DNA of 64,000 nucleotides, from positions 20,064,069 to 20,128,068 of the forward strand of contig NC_070607.1 of the NCBI RefSeq assembly GCF_027172205.1, written 5' to 3'. The notes under the pieces were generated by a model. It was not told the origin of the DNA and ran no database searches. It worked only from the letters and a program-made list of their open reading frames with translations. The DNA is from Podarcis raffonei. Lineage: Eukaryota; Chordata; Lepidosauria; Squamata; Lacertidae. Positions 45,564-55,932 of the stretch are shown here, piece after piece; within the stretch, counting starts at the first letter, position 1, and each line of letters opens with the position of its first letter. Position numbers and translations under genes: made by a program.

Positions 45564-45717
45564 GTTTGTTGTTTAGTCGTTTAGTCGTGTCCGACTCTTC
45601 GTGACCCCATGGACCAGAGCACACCAGGCACTTCTGTCTTCCACTGCCTCCCGCAGTTTGGCCAAACTCATGCTGGTAGCTTCGCAAACACTATCCAACC
45701 ATCTCGTCCTCTGTAAC
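45564..45717 (-). repeat. BovB LINE 3' fragment
   Basis: It is homologous to 32524-32690: 'ttagtcgtgtccgactcttc', 'gaccccatggaccagagca' and 'ctcatgctggtagcttcgca' are all present. The piece covers only the last part of the protein and the 3' tail. Confidence 0.88.
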
Positions 45718-46138
45718 ACTGGGTAAAGACTCAACCATTAGGAGAATGACGTTGTGTAACCTCCTACTTAAAGTGGGGTGAGACAAGAACTTCACTCCAA
45801 GTAGAGCAAGTTCAAAGTGAGCGTTGTAATACCACCTTGCGATTTTGCTGGCCAAATAAATAAATAAATAAGAATTCCTTTTAGACCCTGAGTACAAAGT
45901 GGGCAGGATGAGACTCTGAAGGCAGTTCTATTTCCTACAAGTAAGTTAATTGCCATGGTTCTGCCCTTGATTTTCAAGGTGAGCTAGTGAAGGAGGCAGA
46001 TGTTTCTCAGTCCTCCACATCATTTTGGTTTCTGGGCTTGAATTCCATTAACTGACAAAAGATGTAGAACTTAGCTGCTGACTTCCTTTATTTTTGGGGG
46101 GGCGCTCCTTAGCTTCAGTATTTGTACCCATAGATTCT

Positions 46139-46290
46139 AGATTCAGGTAGGTATCCGTGTTGCTCTGACGCAGTCGAAATAAATGAAAAAATACAGTATC
46201 TGAAGAAGTGTTCATGCACACGAAAACTTATACCCAGAACAAACTTAGTTGGTCTATAAGGTGCTACTGGACAATTTAAATTTTTATTTA
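46139..46290 (+). repeat. Interspersed repeat with terminal inverted segment, left-hand part
   Basis: It starts with 'gattcaggtaggtatccgtg' and 'cgcagtcgaaataaat', followed by the 'tctgaagaagtg' core. The left segment is the reverse complement of the right end of the copy at 20935-21090. It is probably the same family. Confidence 0.55.
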
Positions 46291-46865
46291 TTTATTTGTA
46301 CCCATAGAATGAGTGCTGTACAGCAGCCGTGAACATGATATGGAAGCTCTTGTTTTGGGGACTTAAATTGTCTTGCAGACAGAATTGCATTAAAAATCTC
46401 AACCCAGCACACTCTAATAAACCTCTTTGATCAATGCTAAACCAGTCTTGTCTTTTAGACATCCTCTTCCTTCTGCTACCTCCCTCCAATGGTCAATTCA
46501 GTTTATGGCATTTAGTTTATGCAAGCGTTCTGAAGGTTGCATTATTTTGCAGAGTTCCCAGGAGCTGCATGAACACGTCATGTCAAAGTAGTTTAGCTTC
46601 CCTATATGCCCTCTCTATATTTCAGGATTTTCTATTAATTGAATCTGCAACTGCCAAGTATCAAAACCAACCTCACCTGCAGGTTTGGGTAGATCTCGCC
46701 AAAAACATTTCAATCAATAAGAAGCATAGTTGTTGTTAGCTTGTTCATGACATGTTCCATTTTTGGTACTATTTTGGGTACTGGCACAGATATAGTGGTT
46801 GAAGGAAGAAAATATTCTTTATTGGCAGGATCGGACATTGACATACTGTCTAAATGGGCCCACAT

Positions 46866-46876
46866 GTTTGTTTGTT

Positions 46877-46912
<36 letters not shown>
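46866..46912. repeat. (TTTG)n(TG)n microsatellite
   Basis: About four TTTG units run into about 16 TG units in CAMSAP2 intron 1. Confidence 0.9.
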
Positions 46913-46914
<2 letters not shown>

Positions 46915-46924
46915 GTTTGCTCGT

Positions 46925-47440
46925 TTTTTAAAAATAATTTTTATTAAAGATTTTCTTTGTTTACAAAAGTACATGCATTATCTCTTTTCTTAGGTTGTAA
47001 AGTCTTTTCCATATATCGGTTACAAATGGTGTGAGACATTGGTGTTGTATACAGAATAAGCTTGAGGAAGAAGAAAAAAGGGGGAGTGGTTATCTTACAT
47101 TTAGTGTGTATTGGGGTTTTTATGTCAGCGTCATTTGGGTAGGTTCTCTTTCTGTTTGTTTGTTATATTTCCTTGGTAGTGAGAGAGGTTGGGGGGGCAG
47201 GGCATGGTTGGTTGTGTTTAGTTGGCTGCAGTGAGATTTGTTTGCGTGGCAGGCAGAATTGTTGGGTCAAGTTAATCAGATTGTTTCACATACTGTCAGT
47301 GGGTTTCTGTTGCTGTCTTATTGGGCTGTGTATGTGATAAAAAGGAGCCATATTGGGGTGAAGGCATCCTCTTCTATTTGATGGGGCCTACATGTTGTTT
47401 AAGGAATATTCTAATTTCATGTCAGGCATGTTTGACAAAA
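46925..47440 (-). repeat. Possible L1-type LINE 3' end
   Basis: It begins with a T-rich start and 'atttttattaaagattttct', a pattern typical of the poly(A) end of an L1-type LINE read in reverse, and lacks coding segments. The call is weak. Confidence 0.35.
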
Positions 47441-47478
47441 GCCGGCTCATCCTAATGCAATGATGTTGATCCTAGTTA

Positions 47479-47743
47479 TAAAGGTAAAGGTAAAGGTACC
47501 CCTGCCCGTACGGGCCAGTCTTGACAGACTCTAGGGTTGTGCGCTCATCTCACTCCAGCGCTGTCCGCAGACACTTCCGGTTCACGTGGCCAGCGTGATG
47601 AAGCTGCTCCGGCGAACCGGCACCAGAGCAGCACATGGAAACGCCGTTTACCTTCCCGCTATAAAGCGGTACCTATTTATCTACTTGCACTTAAGGGTGC
47701 TTTCGAACTGCTAGGTGGGCAGGAGCTGGGACCGAACGACAGA
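47479..47743 (-). repeat. Sauria SINE (variant subfamily), lacking the tRNA-like head
   Basis: The tail and body match the copy at 2258, including GCCCGTACGGGC and CTATAAAGCGG, but the sequence stops before the B box. This is therefore a 5'-truncated insertion or a later deletion. Confidence 0.88.
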
Positions 47744-48749
47744 AGCACAAAACCAAACCCCACAATATATAAACAGTAAATAATTGCTGTAGGCTGTGGT
47801 TAAAAACTTAAAAGGGTCCCCCCCATATGTTGTGCAACCCATTCAGTACTTATTAGCTTTGCTTCATCAAGTAGGATAGTGTCCCTGAGGAGCAGACTGA
47901 ACAATGTGGGAAAGCAGTAATCGGAATACCTCACATTAAAAACAACAACAACTAATTGACAACTTTATTCAGCTGCTTTGAAGATCGGGGAAATGCATCC
48001 TTGTAAATCAGCCACTTAATATTAGTAGCTTCCACACTTTTTCATTAGCTTGCTGGATGTGGCAGAGGAGGAACAGAGAGCTTCTGTGTGCAGAGGAAGC
48101 AGCTCCCCTTCTTTAGCAAACTGTCTTTGCTGGGCGCTGAGGAGGGATGGAGTATGCAGTAGAATTCTGTGCGTTGTGACTACCAAGCTAGTGGTAAAAT
48201 ACAAGGGTGGGGAAGTGGCACCGGAGGAGGATATGAACAGTTTCCCCCCATTCCAGATGCCTGGTTGAAATTTCCCCACTGAGCTAGGGACAGCTTCTGG
48301 GGCTATTTCTTTTGGGGAAATGGTGCAACTGGAAGGGCTTTTTAAACACCCCCAGTCCTACTACCACCTGCTCCTTCTTCAAAGCATCTGCCTGCTAACA
48401 AACCTTAAGGATGGGATCTCAGTCATGGATTTCTGACATCCTGTGTAGTTTGACCTGAGGATGGTGTAAGCCAATTGAAAGGTTTGCAGTTGCATACCAA
48501 AACATTGATTTGACCCATTGCAGCTCTGCAGGAGCTAATGTGCATAATTAAAGTTGGCATTATTTACCCCTCTTACCCCCAGGTTAGGCTTTGGGAAGTT
48601 CTTCAGGGTGGGGAGTGAAAGGCAGTCTTGTAATGTGAGTGTTTCGCTTCCTAAAAATGATAAAATGTAGGAATTTTGCACTTCCTACTATAATAATTCA
48701 AATAATTACAAATAATGTAATTCAAAGGTTTTCCCCTCTTCTTTTGTAG

Positions 48750-49009
48750 AAAATGTACCAGAGGATCTTCGAGAACCATTTTATACGGATCAGTATGACC
48801 AGGAACATATTAAACCTCCTGTTGTTAAATCGCTGCTATCTGCTGAATTCTACTGTCGTGCTGGGAGTCTTATTCTCAAGAGTGATGCTGCCAAACCGCT
48901 CCTGGGCCATGATGCAGTTATACAAGCCTTGGCACAAAAAGGCCTCTATGTCACTGACCAAGAGAAGCTAGTAACGGAGAGAGACTTGCACAAGAAACCC
49001 ATTCAGATG
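48750..49009 (+). CDS. CAMSAP2: CAMSAP2 coding exon 2 (rest of codon 47 to codon 133)
   Basis: The acceptor TTCTTTTGTAG precedes the exon. Joined to exon 1 in phase 1 it encodes ENVPEDLREPFYTDQYDQEH, then IKPPVVKSLLSAEFYCRAG, SLILKSDAAKPLLGHDAVIQ, ALAQKGLYVTDQEKLV and TERDLHKKPIQM, which follows vertebrate CAMSAP2 almost residue for residue as I remember it. The donor is ATG|GTGAGT at 49010, phase 0. Exons 1 and 2 together are 399 bp, exactly 133 codons. The next exon should begin with a SAHLAM-like sequence; it is not in the window. The exon is undamaged and the gene looks functional. Confidence 0.96.
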
Positions 49010-49235
49010 GTGAGTTCTGGCATTAGAGTTTTGGCATTAGTCGTATACCTGGCTGTTAGCAGCATTTCTGTCTGGGTTTGAAGTTTGTAATGAATTAGCT
49101 TTTAAAAATGTTCCATAAATTGAAGTCACATCTTACTTTGCAAGAAATAGATATGATAGACCTATTTCTTCAGTGTTTCTCTCACTTGTTCACAATATTC
49201 AGATTCTGGAAATTCAAAAAGTTGTTTTTTGGGTA

Positions 49236-49368
49236 CCAGGGCAGACAACATGGTACCCTCCAGATGGTGCTGGTCTGCAGCTCCCATCATTCCTGAATAT
49301 TGGCTGTACCAACTGGTGCTGATGGGCGTTGTCGTTCACAACATCTGCAGGGCCCCATATTGGCTCTG
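49236..49368. mobile_element. Worn hAT-like palindrome
   Basis: The halves 'gtaccctccagatggtgctg' and the reversed 'cacaacatctgcagggcccc' flank a 'ctgcagctcccatcattcct' core of the type seen at 16813 and 52411. It is strongly diverged. Confidence 0.5.
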
Positions 49369-49699
49369 GATAGTAAGAACATTTGACTTTTATATTCCAT
49401 TCTACCCACCTAAGTTATGTTTGGAACATACACATTGAAATCAGTGGACATAAGTTCATCATTACTAACTGTGGGTCTGCTCAGAGTTTGACTTACTTGA
49501 ATACAACCCATTGTCTTTTATTTGAATAAAAGTATACTTTGCCTAGTTATATAGAGTCTTAGATTTAGATTTAAAAATCAAAAGCATGTGAATTTATTTA
49601 TTTTTAACATAGTATGTAGCATAATTTACTAGGGCATCAGTTCAGAAGGCCAGAAAGCAGCAAAACATAGAGTCTAGGGTGCACTTTGTTTCCATAGGA

Positions 49700-49818
49700 C
49701 AGTGGTAGCCAGTGTGATGTCATTCAGATGTCATGGACTACAATGTCTGTCATCCTCGGCCTGCATAGTCAGGAATGATGGGTTTTGTAGTCCATAACAT
49801 CTGGAGGGTATCCTACTG
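49700..49818. mobile_element. hAT-like palindromic MITE
   Basis: It starts CAGTGGTAGCC and ends with the loosely complementary TATCCTACTG. The interior halves 'catggactacaatgtctgtc' and 'gatgggttttgtagtccata' are inverted. No clean 8-bp duplication was seen. Confidence 0.55.
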
Positions 49819-49918
49819 TAGGATAACATCTACACCCAGCAAGCCTGGCACAGAACCCAGACTGAACAGAGTTCATTGCCAGAATTCTTTGTAACACATA
49901 ACAGTTTTGTCGCCAACG

Positions 49919-50527
49919 TGCAGGGGTTGCTTGGCAAGATGAATCACTGTGGAAAGAGTTCCCCAAGGGTGTGAAGTCTCGGAAAAACACTGGCTTGTAG
50001 TAATAAAAGGAAATATTTATGACTAATAAAAAACAATTCACAGTTTAAAATGGAAGACCGGAATAAAACCACAACCACAAATTTATATTTATTTTTATTA
50101 CGAATGTACAGAACTGCAAGCATAAACACAAAAGCACACGCATGTGTTCAGTGGGTCATCATACATATACTAATACATAAAGCATAGTCAGCCATTCAGG
50201 CAGTAAAATGACCGTTCACAAATTTCACTTCCAAAGGTTTAATCCAATTGAATTCTTCCAAAATGTGCGTGGTCTGGGAGAAAGGGGAGCAAATTGCAGA
50301 AACTTGAGAATAGAAGGAACCATGCAACTTAGAAAGCTTGTTTCCCAGTACAGTACCTATTTATACTTTCCTAGTTTTAAGATACTTGGCAATATGAATG
50401 AAACGCTTTCCCTGTAAATCCCATAGCATTCCCTACTGTCACCCTCATTGCACAATTAAGGCAGCCTCTTTAAGATACATTTGAAATACTTTATGAAACC
50501 CTGTATTTCCCTACCTACAACACAACA
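49919..50527 (-). repeat. Putative old LTR of a gypsy-like element
   Basis: The sequence starts TG and ends CA on the + strand. Read on the minus strand it has a TATA-like TATAAATA near 50353, AATAAA-type signals near 50096, and is followed by GTTGGCGACAAAAC at about 49906-49918, which resembles a primer-binding site. No flanking duplication or partner LTR was found, so this is a tentative fossil call. Confidence 0.3.
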
Positions 50528-51603
50528 ATATATACCTGTAAAACACGTTCTTATTAAGTGATCCACAAGTTAGTATAAGCCTTTGGAACTTGTTTTTTGT
50601 TTTCTGGAGAATTTGTAAACATTCTTACTAAGTGATACATCTACTGTACAGTACTGCCATTCTCTTCTGTCTTTCTGTGGTCAGGTTATAAGTGAAAGCT
50701 GATGAATTGCTTCCAGGTTGTTGTCCTGTGGATTCATTGAAGAAGCTGTTGACTGAATTATCCCTGTACTTGACACATATGCCTACTAATTCCATTCTAA
50801 GCCCAGTGATCTGGGGTATTTTAATTAATTAAAAGAATTATTTATTGAGTTTCATTAATAATGATTATTTTCTATCATACATCAAGAGGTTGAATGTAGC
50901 CTAGAATGTCCATTCTTCTGCTGCATACATTATGGATTCCATGGTGCGCCTGCTTTGGTTTTGATGAACTTGACTGTCATTCTGCTGTGTCCGATGGGGT
51001 TTCTTGTAGGGTGGAGGAAAATCAGTGTGAGTTGTGGGCTTCCTTCTTTGGTGTGTCTGAAGCAAAACAAGGAGTGCTGGATACTTAGGTTATGGGAAGT
51101 GCCTGAGGCTTGTTTCCCGACTAACCTCTTTCCCTCAAGTGAGAACAAGAGTAAAATAACAAGGCAGGAATTCAAAGCGGACAGAAAAGGAGGTCTGGGG
51201 GTGGAGAAAACTTTGCATGAATGACATCCATTTCATATGTCATCTTGACACTAGTGTGTACTAGTGACCTTTTGGCTTTTTCTGTGCTAATCATGATGTT
51301 TGGACAACTGCTACCAACACTTTGCACGTGGGAATTTTTGCCTCTTTGTTCAGATCCTTTAATTCAAGAACTCTGTTGACAGCAGCAGGCTGCAAGCTGT
51401 TATCAGGCCTGTGTGTTCCACAAAATTAGGCACAGAACCTGAAATGCCAGAGTAAATCAAGCAAATTAAATGTTGTTTGCATGTATTCATTCACTGAATA
51501 TAATGCTGGTGCTTGGATGCAAGTTGTCAGAATACTTTTGTTGTTGTTGTTAAGATTGTTAGAGGAGCAGGAAATAATTTCAGGAAAGGAGCAACAGTCT
51601 TGG

Positions 51604-51732
51604 TCTGCCTTCCCCAACTTGGTGCCCTCTGGACGTTTTGGAGCACAACTCTTATCAGCCTTACCAGCATCAGTTATCAGGAATGATGAGTGTTGTCCAA
51701 AACACCTGGAAGGCACCAGGTTGGGGAAGCCA
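51604..51732. mobile_element. Worn hAT-like palindrome
   Basis: The left end 'cttccccaacttggtgccct' and the right end 'ggcaccaggttggggaagcc' are inverted copies. The core contains 'cttatcagccttaccagcat'. Confidence 0.6.
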
Positions 51733-52410
51733 GAACCTCGCAGTGGACTTAGGTTGCCAGTAAAGACAGGCAATACTAGATTCTTAAAGTGGATGGAAAA
51801 ATTATTTTTCTTGAAAGAGCGGGATTTCCTTTCCCCCATTCCTAATATTGGAAGTGTTGCTGAAATGGTACGGGACTTCTAGTGTTTTGTTTTGTTTTAG
51901 CTTTAGAATCTATGCAGCAGTAAAGCAGTGTGTGAGGTGGAGAAAGAGATCCACATTAAATGCTTAAGGGCTACTATATTTACCAACCAGGATGAAGCAT
52001 TGCTTTTTTTAGTTGTACACTACATTTTTTCTAATCTGGATTTTGCTAATCTATTCTGTGCACAGAAACTTGGCAGCTGCTCTCTGTGTCTCAAGCAAGG
52101 TTTATGTCATAATGGTTAAGTGCTCTTCTGAGGTTTTAAACAGCTTTGCCTTGGGAAGAGAGAGGTCAGAAACATGGGACTTACTCCCCACTGTCCTAGC
52201 TTGCTATCAATACTGCAAATTTAAGTCGTGCAGATACCAGGGATTGAGCCGCTTTCACTATCCTTGTCCCCTGAAAATACCCGGGAGGAAATTCCATTAA
52301 GTTGGGCATAGCCACTAAGATGCCCTGTCTTGTGTTACTGGCCCCCTAGGACTTTCTACAAACGGGGGGAAAAGCAGGCATCATTCCCTGCTGATTTAAT
52401 GCACAGCTTA

Positions 52411-52548
52411 CAGTGTTTCTCAAGCTGTGGGTCCCCAGATGTTGTTGGACTACAACTCCCATCATGCCTAGCCAGCATGACCGGTGGTCAGGGATGATGG
52501 GAGTTGTAGTCCAACAACATCTGGGGACCCACAGCTTGAGAACCGCTG
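52411..52548. mobile_element. hAT-like palindromic MITE
   Basis: The ends are CAGTGTTTCTCAAGCTGTGG and, reversed, CAGCGGTTCTCAAGCTGTGG. The two halves are almost perfectly complementary around 'ctagccagcatgaccggtgg', so a transcript would fold into a hairpin of about 60 bp. The flanks do not show a matching 8-bp duplication. Confidence 0.75.
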
Positions 52549-52575
52549 AAGGAGGCAATGCTTAAACACTTAGAG

Positions 52576-52825
52576 CTAATGTGGTGTTGCAGTTAGTGTT
52601 TGACTGGGACCTGGAGACCAATGTTCAAATTGCTGGTTGGCCATGAGGCTCACTGGGTTAGACTGTCAGGCAAGGACTGGCCGAGCAACCTTGAGCCAGT
52701 CACTGCTTCTCAGCCTAGCCTACCTCACAGGGTTGTTGCCAGGATAAAATGGGGAGGGGGAGCACTATGTACGCCGCCTTGAGTTCCTTCAAGGAACGGT
52801 GCGATAATAATGTAATTAATAGTAA
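52576..52825 (+). repeat. tRNA-derived SINE with L2-like tail
   Basis: It contains the head motif 'tgtggtgttgcagttagtg', a B-box-like 'gttcaaattgc', the body 'ccttgagccagtcactgctt' and 'acctcacagggttgttgcc', and the tail 'gccgccttgagttccttcaa' with an AATAATGTAATTAATA end. A worn relative lies at 45105. Confidence 0.65.
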
Positions 52826-53845
52826 AGTACTTGGATCCTAGGTCATTAGGGCTTTACATGCTAACAGCAAAACCTTGATTCAATTCAACCAGTCTCTCTG
52901 CATGTGCTCTTTTTTCACTGGATGAAGAAAGAGTATTGTATTATCAGACAAATCTTGTTTACATTTTGTTTTGGGGATCAGCACCTATTTTTTTAAAAAA
53001 TTAAGCCTATCTGAGGTGTACAATAAAGCACTTCATAGTACCTATCTCAGAAATGGCTAGCAGTTAATGCTTTTATTAACTGGGATCAATTAATAAGTCA
53101 ATGAATAAAAAAGCCTACTTTCTTATATGGCTATTCTTTAGCTCTGTGTCTTTCACTTAACCTTGTTGTGTGTCTGCTTGCAATTATGGGTAGCAGGAGG
53201 TGGTGGCTGTTAAAAATGGTTAATCATTATTCAGCACTAGGCAGCCTGTATTATTCTCTAATCAGAAAGAGTGCATCCTCGTGCTGGGGACTAGACCAAA
53301 ACACATATGCAGATCCTTTCCCTGAACCTTTTTCAATGCATTTTAATCAGCTCTATTTTTAAACCAGATGTATATCTTTTTTTGGTCTCCCATCTATTAC
53401 AATGTATACAAAACTTTAAATTTGTGAAATGTATTCTGCCAGATTAAATTATTCATTCCTTCAGCCTATTCAGCAGTAGGATCCCTTTATCTTAAACTGA
53501 GTTTAGTACGATCATATTGAGGAAATGATCACTGTGCCCTAATACACTGCTCATTCATAATAAGCCATTTACACGTATTCAGTGTAGTAAGAAATTACCA
53601 TTATTGATGAATGTGTAGTTTAAACTTTGGTAAAATACCATGCTATAATACTGTTGTGACATTTGACTCTTAATTTGTCTTTAGGTAAGCATTCACATTT
53701 TCCATAGAAAAGGTGGCATTCTGCTGGTAGTGTATCCTGAAATACAGGATTGTTATTATTTTAATTGGGAGGAGGCATGCTAGGGTTAGATGCTCAACAG
53801 GTGGCCTTTGAGCAAATCGTTTATCTTTGCCAACATACTTTAGAG

Positions 53846-53945
53846 CAGAGTTTCCCAAACTTGGGTCCCCAGCTGTTTTTGGAATACAATTCCCATCTTC
53901 CCTGACCAGTAGTCAGGGATCATGGGAGTTGTAGTCCAAAACCTT
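53846..53945. mobile_element. Worn hAT-like element
   Basis: It contains the start 'agagtttcccaaacttgggt', 'ggaatacaattcccatcttc' and the inverted 'catgggagttgtagtccaaa'. The right end is missing or diverged. Confidence 0.55.
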
Positions 53946-54060
53946 CATAAAGCAATCTTATGAAGGTACTGGGTGATATCCAGCAAAGTCATACAAAGAG
54001 TAGACCCATGAAATCAATGGACCAAAAAGTAAGTATAGGAGTGTGCTTTCATGTGGCATA

Positions 54061-54402
54061 GGTAAAGGTAAAGGGACCCCTGACCGTGAGGTCCAGTCGT
54101 GGCCGACTCTGGGGTTGCGGCGCTCATCTCACTTTATTGGCCGAGGGAGCCAGCGTACAGCTTCCGGGTCATGTGGCCAGCATGACTAAGCCGCTTCTGG
54201 TGAACCAGAGCAGCGCACGAAAACACCGTTTACCTTCCAGCCGGAGCGGGTATCTACTTGCACTTTGACGTGCTTTCGAACTGCTAGGTTGGCAGGAGCA
54301 GGGACCGAGCAACAGGAGCTCACCCCGTTGCGGGGATTTGAACCGCTGACCTTCTGATCGGCAAGTCCTAACCTCTGTGGTTTAACCCACAGCGCCACCC
54401 GC
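54061..54402 (-). repeat. Sauria SINE with a small internal deletion
   Basis: It is close to the main subfamily, with a short deletion near 54250 (the usual 'acctatttat' stretch is missing). The target duplication is not clear. Confidence 0.9.
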
Positions 54403-55389
54403 TAACTAAGGTTACACATGTAAAGCTGCTTACTGGTCTGGCTTCTTTCTAACCTTTTAAAAGGTTGACAATGGTGTTTCTGGGTGGTAGTTTCAGTTTC
54501 CACCGGTTAGTAAATGGCTAACTGCATGCCGTTGATTATAAAGAGATATTAATATAAATGCTTACATTAGAGATGTGACTGATCCAGATCCCCACACCTG
54601 CAGAAGTTGCCCATATTCATGGGAAAGAATAGAATATGTGTCCTTCTAAACAGCAAGGAAACATACGAGTGAAAACTTGACCCTACACGTATAGTTCCAT
54701 CACCAAGAGATGATTCAGAACCCCACTTCTTTTCAGAGACAGAAATGTATGGAATCCATGAGTGTTGTTCATTGTGTATGCCACATATTTTCTCCTGGAA
54801 GAAGAGGAATGTCCTAGAAAGAAGCAGTTGCACTGACTGTTGCACAGAGTGCATGCTGTACTCTCTAAGTGCGTTGGTACTCATTTTTCAGCATGATGGG
54901 TGTTGCATCTTTATGGATACTATCTTCCACATCAAGAGAGGAACACCTGCTGTCTGTTTTCTGGAAGGTGCCTTGCAAATTCTTGAAGCTTCCTTTTTGT
55001 TTGGGCAAGCCTATCCACACGCACACACACACATACACAGAGAGATTTTAATTATCTTTTAAATGCTTTAATTACTTGTTGCTAACTGATTTTTATTGAT
55101 AATCCTACCAGTTCTTGTAAAGTGCTTAGAGGTCTTATTACAACCGAGCAGTATATATAAATTATTAAATAAAGAAGGAGGAAGAGTCAGAGCCAGGCCT
55201 GCATCACCATGCAGCATCCTAAAGAAGCTGGCAGGGTCCTCTGCCAGTGGCCCAGCCTTGACCTCCTTTATTTCCCCTCCGTCCACCAGCGCTCAGTGCC
55301 AGGCAGGCGGGTGCTGCCATTTGCAAAACCTGGTGAGTACTGCCACTGTGCAGCCCTGCAGGGAAGAGCCCTCTGGTATAGACTCAGTA

Positions 55390-55630
55390 CAGTGGTACCT
55401 TGGTTTACAACCATAATCAGTTCCGGAGGTCCATTCGTAAACCAAAACAGTTTGTAATCCAAGGTGTGCTTTTGCCAATGGGACCTCCAAAAACATTTTG
55501 TTCATAATCCAAAAAAAATGGATTGTAATCCCAAAAGGGTTTGCAAACTGGGACACGCACTTCCAGGTTTGACGTGTTTGTAACCCAAAATGTATGCAAA
55601 CCAGACTGTTCACAAACCAAGGTACCACTG
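55390..55630. mobile_element. Tigger-like MITE, family 2
   Basis: The ends start CAGTGGTACCTTGGTTTAC, with TA at 55388-55389 and 55631-55632. The interior matches the copy at 15033 in reverse orientation. Confidence 0.85.
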
Positions 55631-55716
55631 TACTGGGAGCTGACTCAAACCTGAAGTTAGACACTGTCTGTCTAATTCAGTACAGTCAAACATTTACTTA
55701 CCACTGCCTCTTCTTA

Positions 55717-55932
55717 CAGTCATGCCAAGTCGCAACTGCAGCAAACCTGGAAGTAACCGGTGGGTTTGCCACCGTTCGCGCATGCGCAGAAGTGGCAATC
55801 ACCATTCGCACATGTGCAGAAGCGGGCAATTGCTGCCTGCTTCTGCGCACAACAGCGCCTCTCCCAGCGACCCGTTTCGACCTCCGGACGGACCTCCGGA
55901 ACAGATTATGGTCGCAAATAGAGGTTCTACTG
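55717..55932. mobile_element. Tigger-like element, family 4
   Basis: The right end, reversed, reads CAGTAGAACCTCTATTTGCG; the left end CAGTCATGCCAAGTCGCAAC is its diverged partner. TA lies on both sides (55715-55716 and 55933-55934). The interior holds 'ttcgcgcatgcgcagaagtg' and a related 'cattcgcacatgtgcagaag' unit, and 'gacctccggaacagattatg', which is also found in family 2. Confidence 0.6.

Larger units (their letters stand above)
27727..48749 (+). other. CAMSAP2: CAMSAP2 intron 1
   Basis: This is a 21,023-bp phase-1 intron with GT at the left and a pyrimidine tract plus TTTTGTAG at the right. It contains three full Sauria SINEs (29678, 40018, 44729) and a truncated one (47479), three Tigger-like elements (31659, 36718, 38117), a BovB end (32524), a LINE with nested insertions (39880-42695), an L2 end (43509) and several microsatellites. 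Stretches 28404-29665, 30291-31656, 33095-36330, 42700-43440, 43820-44710, 45720-46135 and 47745-48749 contain nothing I recognise beyond scattered short repeat traces. The first intron of vertebrate CAMSAP2 is known to be long. Confidence 0.93.
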
